In this document: positions 24,616 through 31,652 of the stretch, piece by piece
Numbering within the stretch: position 1 is the first letter of the stretch
How the letters are laid out: each line of letters begins with the position of its first letter
Assembly (NCBI GenBank): GCA_020057295.1
Contig: JAGVGF010000002.1
Coordinates: 88,776-152,775 of the forward strand
DNA from: an archaeon
GTDB taxonomy: Archaea > Nanobdellota > Nanobdellia > Woesearchaeales > UBA9642
Length of the DNA: 64,000 nt
Direction: 5' to 3'
Notes under the pieces: model-generated
Seen by the model: only the letters and a program-made list of their open reading frames with translations
What the model was told of the DNA's origin: nothing
Databases searched by the model: none
Program-made: the position numbers and the translations under genes

Positions 24616-26324
24616 ATCTTCTTAATCATATATGGTCCTTCTAATTCATATCCTGTTTTTCTATAATATTCTCGAACGCCAACTCCTGAAATAATTATCA
24701 TCTTATTACGATTATTTTGTTTAGCTATCTCTTCAGCTTTAAGCATAAGTTTTCTTCCTATTCCTTTATGCTGTGTTTTTGTATCTTCAGAAGTTCCAAT
24801 GCTGACAACTTGTCCGTAAACATGCAATTCTCTGATTAGTGCTGATGTTTCTGTAATTACTGTATGTAACGTACGATTTGGTATTCTTAATCTTACAAAT
24901 CCTAGTAATCTATTATCAGATTCCATACTAATAAAATATTCTTTACCATCAGAAGCATCATACTCTCTAATAACTAATTCTGGTTCTCCAGTGATTTTGT
25001 CAAGTCTGATTTCTCTAGCACTAATATCTCTACCAACTATTTGCCGTTCCTTAGCTAGAGTGTCTACATATTGTCTCAAGTTTGTTCTACCAACACCTGC
25101 ACTTGTAGCATATGTTGGGATGTCTCTCTGAATTCTCATAATTCTACAATATTCAGGTATGAATCTTAATGATTCAACTATTATTTCTGCAGCCTCTTCA
25201 GTACTTAACGGTTTAAAAATTCCTTTCTCATACTGTTTTAATAAAGCTGTTCCAGGCATGACCATGCAAGGATATATCTTTAACATGTCAGGTCTAAATG
25301 CTGGATCATCAAAAAGAGTTTTTAGACTTTGAATATCTTTTTCTAAACTTATTCTTTGATTATTTTCATCTGGTAATCCTGGCATCATATGAAAATTTAA
25401 CTTAAATCCTAAATCTCTCAAATCTGCAATAGCTTTCTTAGAATCTTCAATACCATGACCTCTATTTACTGCCTTTAAGATATTATCATAAACTGTCTGT
25501 ATGCCAAGTTCAATTCTTGTAGCACCTAAATTAAGTAGATATATTCCTTGATCTGCAAATGCCCAATCTGGCTTTGTCTCAATTGTTAAACCTATACATC
25601 TTATAGCAGCAGTTTCATTAATTTTATGTTCCTCTTCCAAACTTTTAATATTCTCTTTTTTTAGTTTCAAGACTTTTTCTTTAATTCTCTCAGTTCTACC
25701 TTTATCATTAATATCTCCTGGTAATTCAAAAAATTCTTTAAATTTATTAATATCAAATTCTTTAACTCCATTAACTTCTTTGAAAAATTTGGTAGAAAAA
25801 TCATTATATGCCTTAAATGAAAAATAAACATATTCCTCTTGATATTGTCTTGGAAATGCTGTGAATGTTCCTCCCATAATAATCTGATCAACTTTATCGG
25901 GGTTTTGTCCGATAACAATATACTGTTCAAGTCTGTTAAATATTATCCTGTAAGGATCATAATCATTTCTAATTCCACGCATTGTACTTGGTTCTTTCCC
26001 AGTATAACTTTTAGGAGTGTCCCCAAAAAAACTATTTAATCCGCCAGGACAGTAAGTACAAGAACCATGAGGACAATTAATTGGCTTGGTCATCGTAGCA
26101 ATAACAGTAACTCCAGAAGCAGTTCTTCCAGGTTTAGTTTGAAGACAAGTTCTAATTATTTGTGCATCATCAGAATTTGCCTGTAAATATATCTCGATAT
26201 CAGTAGGAATATCTTTAATCTTATATTTCTTACACAAATCTTTCTTATGTCTAGCTAACGCTTGTTTATCTGGTTTATTTTCTTTAATCCATTCAATTAA
26301 TTCATTAAAAATTTCAGCAGTCAT
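24612..26324 (-). CDS. elp3: Elp3: radical-SAM/acetyltransferase tRNA U34 modification enzyme
   Basis: The 570-aa protein has the Elp3 order. The N-terminal helical region is followed by the radical-SAM cluster motif CPHGSCTYCPGG with Cys84, 89 and 92 (spacing CX4CX2C, specific to Elp3). GKEPSTMRG, LGIQTVYDNILKAVNRGHG and FHMMPGLPD follow, then a C-terminal GNAT domain (about 430-570) with GIGRKLMLKAEEIA binding acetyl-CoA. Single archaeal Elp3 proteins carry out the first step of cm5/mcm5 formation on wobble uridine without Elp1 or Elp2. It follows the E1-like gene by 35 nt, in the same direction as TtuA/Ncs6 and the ubiquitin-like gene, so the U34 carbon-5 and 2-thio modifications are encoded together. 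Confidence 0.96.
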   Translation of the reverse strand: MTAEIFNELIEWIKENKPDKQALARHKKDLCKKYKIKDIPTDIEIYLQANSDDAQIIRTCLQTKPGRTASGVTVIATMTKPINCPHGSCTYCPGGLNSFFGDTPKSYTGKEPSTMRGIRNDYDPYRIIFNRLEQYIVIGQNPDKVDQIIMGGTFTAFPRQYQEEYVYFSFKAYNDFSTKFFKEVNGVKEFDINKFKEFFELPGDINDKGRTERIKEKVLKLKKENIKSLEEEHKINETAAIRCIGLTIETKPDWAFADQGIYLLNLGATRIELGIQTVYDNILKAVNRGHGIEDSKKAIADLRDLGFKLNFHMMPGLPDENNQRISLEKDIQSLKTLFDDPAFRPDMLKIYPCMVMPGTALLKQYEKGIFKPLSTEEAAEIIVESLRFIPEYCRIMRIQRDIPTYATSAGVGRTNLRQYVDTLAKERQIVGRDISAREIRLDKITGEPELVIREYDASDGKEYFISMESDNRLLGFVRLRIPNRTLHTVITETSALIRELHVYGQVVSIGTSEDTKTQHKGIGRKLMLKAEEIAKQNNRNKMIIISGVGVREYYRKTGYELEGPYMIKKI

Positions 26325-26359
26325 ATTATCACTTTTAGCATATTTAGTATTTTAAAAAA

Positions 26360-27046
26360 TTATTTTTTACTACATGTTTTACAATCCACATTTTTCTTGA
26401 CATTTATTTTCATCAATGTATTATCATTGAAATTTATTCGTAACAATTTATCTTCAATTTTTCCATTAACTAAATAATTTATTGCAATATTTGTAGTCAT
26501 TGATGCAATCATTACAACAATTGAATTTAATACACCTATTTCGCACGATGTTTCTCCGTCTTTGTTTTGTTGCAAACATTCATAGCACGGACTGTTATTT
26601 TTATTGTCAACAAAAAATATTGCGCCGATGTTACTAACCGCTCCTGAATATATCCAATTAATTTTATTTTTATTACAGTATTTATTAATTAATAATCTAG
26701 TCTTGACATTATCTGTGCAGTCAATAACTAAATCGATATTTTTTGAAATTATTTTTTGAATATTCTTTTCGACCAATTCTTCATTGATGCTTTTTATTTC
26801 TGTAAATTGTGATAGTTTTTCTTTAACACACGAAACTTTAGATTTTAACAAATCGTTTTTATCATATAATATTTGTCTTTCAAGATTTGTATCATCGACT
26901 ATATCGTGATCAACGACGATTAATTTTATTCCAACTCTCGCAAGTAAATTTGCAACAGTACATCCAAGTCCTCCAACACCTACTATCAACACTTGTTTAT
27001 TTTTTATTTTTTCAGTATTTTTTCCTAGGACTTTTTTAGTTGACAT
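26360..27046 (-). CDS. E1-like activating enzyme, ThiF/MoeB/UbaA family
   Basis: The 228-aa protein has the adenylating core of E1-like enzymes: the nucleotide-binding VLIVGVGGLGCTVANLLARVG, the DTNLERQILYD motif with the conserved Arg, and the VIDCTDNVKTR stretch. A zinc site is formed by CYEC (about 153-156) and CKTC (C-terminal), and SCEIGVLNS matches the usual SCAEAGVLG position. It should adenylate the C-terminal glycine of the small ubiquitin-like protein encoded two genes upstream and pass sulfur to tRNA thiolation. No rhodanese domain is attached. The start has GGTGA 3 nt before ATG and overlaps the TtuA/Ncs6 gene by 11 nt. Confidence 0.92.
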   Translation of the reverse strand: MSTKKVLGKNTEKIKNKQVLIVGVGGLGCTVANLLARVGIKLIVVDHDIVDDTNLERQILYDKNDLLKSKVSCVKEKLSQFTEIKSINEELVEKNIQKIISKNIDLVIDCTDNVKTRLLINKYCNKNKINWIYSGAVSNIGAIFFVDNKNNSPCYECLQQNKDGETSCEIGVLNSIVVMIASMTTNIAINYLVNGKIEDKLLRINFNDNTLMKINVKKNVDCKTCSKK

Positions 27047-27980
27047 TTTTCACCAAAGACAATTCTTCCTCTAACTTACACGAATTACAAACTTCTCCCG
27101 AGCATGCATCATTACATTTTTTACAGTAATTAAATGTTCTCTTTTGTTTTTTTTCTCTATAGTGTTCTTTTAATAAAGGAAGAATTTCTAAAAAAGAATT
27201 TACAATTCCGTTCTTTGCTCCAGGCATCTTGTTTTCAATTGCATTTATTTCGTCTCGAATTACTGCTCTAAACGACATATTAATATTTGGACATTCAGTA
27301 AATTCTACTTTAAATCCTTTTAGCAACGCAAATAATCTTGTTTCTTTCTCTAGCATAAAATATAATGGTTTTACTCTAGCAACGAATTTATCATTATTAC
27401 TTAGTCCAGTTATTGGACCGAGTGATGCATTATGCGACATGTTCCCTAGAAGTGTATTCATCATAAAACTTTGCGCTTCATCGTCTAAATTATGTCCTGT
27501 TACTAATTTTGTTGCTCCAAGTTCTCTCGCCGAACGGTTTAGTAATGTTCGACGGAAAATTCCACACACCGTACACGGTTTTTTATTACGTTCAGTTATT
27601 GCTTTATCTTTTATATTATCTAGTGTATCTCCAAATTTATCTTTGAATGATACAACATGCAATTTAACATCATACTTCTCGCAGAAAATTCTTAAATCAT
27701 CTAGTGTATGATCTCTATATCCTGCTATTCCCTCATCAATTGCTAAAGCAAAGCATTCTATGTCATATTTTTTACAGTAAAGATTTGTCATATACAAAAC
27801 TGCAAGAGAATCTTTTCCCCCAGATGTTGCAACACAAACTTTATCACCTTTTTCTAAGAGATTATTTCTGCTAATAGTTTTTGTAACTTTGCTTTCAAAA
27901 TATTCTAAGAAGTGTGATTTACAATAATTCTGTCCTTGTCCAGCATATACTGCTTTTTTATCGCATTTAGTGCATTTCAT
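27036..27980 (-). CDS. tRNA 2-thiolation enzyme, TtuA/NcsA (Ncs6/CTU1) family
   Basis: The 314-aa protein carries an N-terminal zinc finger (CTKCDK and CKSH), the PP-loop SGGKDS at residues 53-58 for ATP-dependent adenylation of the tRNA, and three Cys expected to bind a [4Fe-4S] cluster (Cys136 and Cys139 in KPCTVCG, Cys230 in FTECPN). A second zinc finger follows at the C-terminus (CKKCNDACSGEVCNSC). This is the full TtuA/NcsA set. The family makes s2U34 in archaea and eukaryotes (or s2T54 in thermophiles). With Elp3, E1 and Ubl genes alongside, the wobble position is the likelier target. No promoter is seen before it other than the one upstream of the Ubl gene 72 nt away. Confidence 0.94.
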   Translation of the reverse strand: MKCTKCDKKAVYAGQGQNYCKSHFLEYFESKVTKTISRNNLLEKGDKVCVATSGGKDSLAVLYMTNLYCKKYDIECFALAIDEGIAGYRDHTLDDLRIFCEKYDVKLHVVSFKDKFGDTLDNIKDKAITERNKKPCTVCGIFRRTLLNRSARELGATKLVTGHNLDDEAQSFMMNTLLGNMSHNASLGPITGLSNNDKFVARVKPLYFMLEKETRLFALLKGFKVEFTECPNINMSFRAVIRDEINAIENKMPGAKNGIVNSFLEILPLLKEHYREKKQKRTFNYCKKCNDACSGEVCNSCKLEEELSLVKNVN

Positions 27981-28051
27981 TTTTTATCCTCTGTATTTGT
28001 GTATTCGAAATAAAAAATGAAATTTTGAACGTAGTGAATATATTTCATTTC

Positions 28052-28249
28052 TTATCCGCCGCTAACGACAGATAATATTTTTATATCATCGTCGTTCTCT
28101 AATATTTCATCCTCTAATACTACTTCATCGTTTTTTACAATTAAAACTGTAGATGAATTTATTTTCAAATTTTCAAGAAGCTGTTTACCTGTAATTTTAT
28201 CAAATTTTAAATTCAAAGACCTACTATCTTTTTCTACAAAAACTTTCAT
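28052..28249 (-). CDS. Ubiquitin-like sulfur carrier (MoaD/ThiS/SAMP-like), C-terminal Gly-Gly
   Basis: The 65-aa protein has the size and beta-grasp pattern of ThiS/MoaD/SAMP proteins and ends in VVSGG. The exposed Gly-Gly is adenylated and thiocarboxylated by an E1 such as the one at 26360. As first gene of the run it is preceded by GGGAG spaced 6 nt from the ATG and by a TATA-like TTTATAAAG (about 28298-28306, minus). A 9-bp inverted repeat (AAATGAAAT at 28015-28023, ATTTCATTT at 28042-28050) separates it from the thiolation gene and may set the level of the downstream message. It most likely delivers sulfur to TtuA/NcsA; protein conjugation is also possible. Confidence 0.88.
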   Translation of the reverse strand: MKVFVEKDSRSLNLKFDKITGKQLLENLKINSSTVLIVKNDEVVLEDEILENDDDIKILSVVSGG

Positions 28250-28374
28250 TTTATCTCCCTGAGACTAATTCCCAGTTCAATGATGGAAATAAAATTGTCT
28301 TTATAAATTTGACCCTCTTTTATTTGTTATAAATAATCACAACATTTTTATTCTTGTGGCTCTAAATAATATTA

Positions 28375-29253
28375 ATGGCTTCGGGTAAAAAGACGGTGAC
28401 GAGTATTCCTAAACTAGTCAAATACAAATTTAGTTGGGGAGAACAGGCACCTGTATCAGGAATATATGAGTGTTCTATATGTGAGAATTTGGAGGCATTC
28501 AAGAAAGGAGAATTCTTTGCGCAATGTCAAGAATGTATTAATACTCACGAAGAAAAAGAGAACAAATGGTATGTAACCAATGATTTTGTTTTTTTCATGT
28601 CAAAAAATTCTAACGAAGAGTTTGAAGAAGAAGCAAGCTTTCATATGAAAATTGCACACATCATTAGTGAATGGGCAGGAAATATATGGTTTGTATATTT
28701 ACACATTATTTGGTTTGGTGTATGGATACTCGCCAATGATGGTGCGTTTGGTTTAGTATATATTTTTGATCCATTTCCTTACGGACTTCTAACAATGATA
28801 GTATCGTTGGAAGCAATATTCTTATCAACATTTATTTTAATGAGTCAGAATTTGTTATCTCAAAAAACGGAATTAAGATCAGAGCATGAATATCAGGTAA
28901 ATCTTGAAGCGGAAAGAAATGTTGCAGAGATATATGCCATTGTTAAAGAAATGAAAGAAAATATTAAACTAAATCAAGCTGCTGTAGAAGAAATACGTGA
29001 TACAATACACACTATGGCTTCTGCAAGCACTCCAGATTCTACACAAACTGAACCAACAGTGGATAGTGTTCCATTAGAAGCAATAGAGAAGGAACATTTC
29101 GAAGAGCATGAACAGTTACTTGAAGAAGCAGGCATAGATGTAATCCCAGAATCAGCACCGCCAGTAGTTTTAGAGGAACAGATACGAAAAAAACGTGGAA
29201 GAAAAAAGAAATTAGTAGAAGAAACTGTCGAAGACAAATTTGAGAATATGTGA
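28375..29253 (+). CDS. DUF1003 membrane protein with zinc-finger-like N-terminus and charged tail
   Basis: The 292-aa protein has a Cys-rich N-terminal segment (CSIC at about 30-33, CQEC at 48-51), which looks like a zinc ribbon. Then follows the DUF1003 core with two membrane helices (about 113-130 and 146-164): HIISEWAGNIWFVYLHIIWF and YGLLTMIVSLEAIFLSTF, ending SQKTELRSEHEYQVNLEAE as in that family. The C-terminal third is a predicted coiled coil and an acidic region with a basic KKRGRKKK patch. DUF1003 has no established function. A TATA box (TTATAAATAA, about 28328-28337) lies upstream. Its stop abuts the stop of the convergent phosphoglycerate mutase gene. Confidence 0.85.
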   Translation: MASGKKTVTSIPKLVKYKFSWGEQAPVSGIYECSICENLEAFKKGEFFAQCQECINTHEEKENKWYVTNDFVFFMSKNSNEEFEEEASFHMKIAHIISEWAGNIWFVYLHIIWFGVWILANDGAFGLVYIFDPFPYGLLTMIVSLEAIFLSTFILMSQNLLSQKTELRSEHEYQVNLEAERNVAEIYAIVKEMKENIKLNQAAVEEIRDTIHTMASASTPDSTQTEPTVDSVPLEAIEKEHFEEHEQLLEEAGIDVIPESAPPVVLEEQIRKKRGRKKKLVEETVEDKFENM

Positions 29254-30768
29254 TTACTTAATAATACTTTTACCTGTCATTTCTTTTGGACTCTTTATAT
29301 CCATAATTTTTAGTACAGTTGGTGCTATATCTTTTAACCCGCAACCTTTTTTTAACTTTATTTTTTGTAATTTTTGGTCTTTAGAAACAACTATGAATGG
29401 TATAGGATTAGTAGTATGACTTGTTGCCCATTTTGGACTTTTATCCTCGACATTTCCATGATCTGCAAATACTAATAGTATATAGTTGTGTTCTAATCCT
29501 GCTTTGATGATTTTTCCTAATGCTGTATCAACAGCAATGACTGCTTTGCGAATAGCTTCTTTTATTCCAGTATGACCGACCATATCTCCATTAACTAAAT
29601 TTGTAACAATTAAATCATATTTTTCTGTGTTAATCTCTTGAACCAGTCTATCTGTAACTTCATATACGCTCATCTCAGGTTTCAAATCATATGTTGCAAC
29701 CTTTGGTGAAGGTATTAAAATTCTTTCTTCGTTAGAATTTGGTTGTTCAGTTTGTCCGTTGAAAAAGAATGTTATGTGTGCATATTTTTCAGTTTCAGAT
29801 ATTCTTAATTGTTTTAATCCGCTCTGTGCTATGACTTCTCCAAGCAAATTTTTAAGTTTTTCATCTTTGAATGCCACGTTACAATTCATAGGATCATAAT
29901 ATTGTGTCATAGCTACATAAAAAATATTTTTTTTAGTTCTTTGCCAACCATCAAAATTGTTTTCAACCATTGCTTGAGTGAATTGTCTTGGTCTATCTGT
30001 TCTAAAATTATAGAATATCATTGAGTCATTATCTTTAACTCCGCTGTACCATTCAGCTTTTCTAGGAATTATGAATTCATCATTCTCTTTATTTGCATGA
30101 CATGTTTTTATTTGTTGCATCGCATCTTTAAATTTTTCCGTACATTGACCATCAATAATACAATCATATGCTTGTTTTGTTCTTTCCCATCTTTTATCTC
30201 TATCCATGGTGTAATATCTTCCAGATATAGTAACAATTTTTCCAACACTTACTTTTTTAATCTTATCTATAAGTTTCTTAACATGTTTCTCACTATCTGT
30301 TACTGGTGCATCTCTTCCATCGGTTATTACATGTATATACACATCGTTAAATTTTTCCTTCTTACATAAATCAAGTATTGCGAATAAGTGATCTTCGTGT
30401 GCGTGAACTCCTTCTACTTGAAGTAATCCAATAATGTGTAAATTGCTTTTATTTTTTTTACAATTTTCTATCGCTTTCAAGAATTCAGGTATCTTAAAGA
30501 ACACTTTATCTTTTATGCTCTTGTTGATTTTTTCTAGTGACTGAAATATTATTCTTCCAGATCCAATAGTCATATGTCCTACTTCAGAATTACCTTGGTA
30601 TCCTTTTGGCACACCTACGGCTTCACCAGAAGCATCTAATAGTACATTAGGATAATTATTCATTATTTTATCTGTGTTTGGAGTTGGAACTTCGAAAAGG
30701 GCATTATTTTTTTTGTTTTTTCTGTATCCCCATCCATCTCGTATTACTAGAATAACTTTGTTTTTCAT
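29254..30768 (-). CDS. gpmI: 2,3-bisphosphoglycerate-independent phosphoglycerate mutase
   Basis: The 504-aa enzyme interconverts 3- and 2-phosphoglycerate through a phosphoserine intermediate using two Mn ions. Seen: the metal site VIRDGWGYR (Asp11), active Ser61 in YQGNSEVGHMTIGSGRI, HEDHLFAILDLC, VITDGRDAPVTDSEKH, the ISGRYYTMDRDKRWERT stretch, and C-terminal metal ligands in VNGDMVGHTG and FADHGNVED with TSHTTNPIPF. The length is that of bacterial GpmI (about 510 aa), not the shorter archaeal ApgM (about 400), so this is the bacterial-type enzyme. It is a single gene, convergent with the DUF1003 gene and facing a 400-nt intergenic region upstream. Confidence 0.96.
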   Translation of the reverse strand: MKNKVILVIRDGWGYRKNKKNNALFEVPTPNTDKIMNNYPNVLLDASGEAVGVPKGYQGNSEVGHMTIGSGRIIFQSLEKINKSIKDKVFFKIPEFLKAIENCKKNKSNLHIIGLLQVEGVHAHEDHLFAILDLCKKEKFNDVYIHVITDGRDAPVTDSEKHVKKLIDKIKKVSVGKIVTISGRYYTMDRDKRWERTKQAYDCIIDGQCTEKFKDAMQQIKTCHANKENDEFIIPRKAEWYSGVKDNDSMIFYNFRTDRPRQFTQAMVENNFDGWQRTKKNIFYVAMTQYYDPMNCNVAFKDEKLKNLLGEVIAQSGLKQLRISETEKYAHITFFFNGQTEQPNSNEERILIPSPKVATYDLKPEMSVYEVTDRLVQEINTEKYDLIVTNLVNGDMVGHTGIKEAIRKAVIAVDTALGKIIKAGLEHNYILLVFADHGNVEDKSPKWATSHTTNPIPFIVVSKDQKLQKIKLKKGCGLKDIAPTVLKIMDIKSPKEMTGKSIIK

Positions 30769-31010
30769 ATTTTTTTCTGTATCTTTGTTTTATATAAATC
30801 TTTTTAATGTTAAATCTGTGCTTATTTTTCTATGTGTGTACAAAAGACTAAAAATATTACATGAAGATTACATAAAGCATACATTAAGATTACTGTCTGT
30901 TTTTGCTCTTATTGTTATCTTAAATAGTAATCTTTATAAATCCTAAGCTCCAGTTATATGGAATACATTAGAAATACAATTATTGAATAAAAGGTTAACA
31001 TTAAGCATAC
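30769..31010. other. Intergenic region with promoter elements and short repeats
   Basis: No gene is supported here. On the minus strand TTTATATAAAAC (about 30788-30799) is a TATA candidate for gpmI. On the plus strand CTTTATAAATCC (30931-30942) is a good TATA box for the rightward transcript. AAGCATACAT occurs at 30875-30884 and again at 31003-31012, and AAGATTAC twice at 30863-30895; these could be binding sites. Confidence 0.45.
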
Positions 31011-31163
31011 ATGGACTTTGGTGGGGACCAAGGTTTTAATCCATGAGAGAATTACAAGAACGACATCCATAACAAATATGCTCAGTGGCCGCTGCCGGGA
31101 ATAAATCCACGTCCAAGAATTTTCCAAGCAATCCTCCAGGTGGCGGTCCTAAAATTTAAGTGA
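31011..31163 (+). pseudogene. Interrupted small reading frame (or structured leader RNA), about 50 codons
   Basis: From ATG 31011 the frame reads MDFGGDQGFNP, hits TGA at 31044, then continues naturally as ENYKNDIHNKYAQWPLPGIN and on to TGA at 31161. A different frame gives a more protein-like end, NFPSNPPGGGPKI, stopping at TAA 31157. Joining them needs one nonsense change (TGG to TGA gives NPWENY) and one frameshift, so this looks like a recently broken Gly/Pro-rich small gene. The stretch is clearly richer in G+C than its surroundings and can also fold: 31015-31021 with 31028-31034, and 31087-31096 with 31139-31148 (10 bp including 3 G-U). A structured leader RNA for the RHH genes is therefore the alternative. 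Confidence 0.4.
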
Positions 31164-31171
31164 CTAGCAAA

Positions 31172-31330
31172 ATGAGTGAGAAAATAGAAACCGTTAACAT
31201 CCGTTTATCCCCTGAATTAATTAAGATTATAGATTCCTTAATTGCACAAGGACTATATAGTTCTCGAAGTGAATTTATTCGTGATATATGTAGGAATTAT
31301 GTTCTAGAAGAGAGGTATAAGAATGAGTAA
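31172..31330 (+). CDS. Ribbon-helix-helix (CopG-type) regulator, 52 aa
   Basis: The small frame MSEKIETVNIRLSPELIKII continues with DSLIAQGLYSSRSEFIRDIC and ends EERYKNE. It is a complete ribbon-helix-helix fold: one beta strand (TVNIRLS), helix A (PELIKIIDSLIAQG) and helix B (SRSEFIRDICRNYVLEE). Such proteins bind DNA as dimers through the strand. The stop (31328-31330) overlaps the start of the next RHH gene, so they are co-translated and may heterodimerise. They head the large rightward surface-protein gene series and are candidates for its control. Confidence 0.85.
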   Translation: MSEKIETVNIRLSPELIKIIDSLIAQGLYSSRSEFIRDICRNYVLEERYKNE

Positions 31331-31652
31331 GACTCTCTCCAAAACTCGTAAGGACACAATTGTTTCTGTACGTCTGCCTAAAAGTTTAGTCGAAGAACTA
31401 AAAGATATTCAGCAAATAAATCATTTCATGGATTTAAGCGATGAGATAAGGTTTGTTGTTCGAAGATATTGTTTAAGCTTCCTAAATAGTCAGGATCAAA
31501 ATTTAACACAAGCAAAACCTCCTATAGAATTACTTGCAGAACAAAAACGTAAAGAAAAATTAATTGACGATCTTTCAAAAATTATTGAAAACTTAAAGGG
31601 AAACAAACAAACTATACCCGCTAATCAAAATCAAAACAATTCAAATGAATAA
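31323..31652 (+). CDS. Ribbon-helix-helix regulator with C-terminal helical extension, 109 aa
   Basis: Residues about 12-52 (DTIVSVRLPKSLVEELKDIQ, then MDLSDEIRFVVRRYCLSF) form a second ribbon-helix-helix domain. The DLSDEIRFVVRRY helix fits the usual S(D/E)xIRxxVRxY pattern of CopG proteins. A hydrophilic tail follows with a helix (ELLAEQKRKEKLIDDLSKII) and an Asn/Gln-rich end. It overlaps the upstream RHH gene by 8 nt and the downstream 1058-aa surface-protein gene by 8 nt, so three genes are translationally chained and the regulator is co-expressed with the membrane protein. Confidence 0.85.
   Translation: MSKTLSKTRKDTIVSVRLPKSLVEELKDIQQINHFMDLSDEIRFVVRRYCLSFLNSQDQNLTQAKPPIELLAEQKRKEKLIDDLSKIIENLKGNKQTIPANQNQNNSNE

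Noticed and set aside
27229-27711. 160-aa plus-strand frame opposite the TtuA/Ncs6 gene
   Set aside because: Antisense to a gene with all catalytic residues in place; composition is that of a shadow frame.
31030-31045. tRNA-like T-loop (GGTTTTAATCC)
   Set aside because: No matching acceptor, D or anticodon stems can be folded around it, and the invariant T-loop C is missing.
31044-31046. Genome-wide reading of TGA as tryptophan
   Set aside because: TGA is used as a normal stop in several coupled genes (for example ATGA overlaps at 905, 18214 and 20089), so global recoding is not supported.
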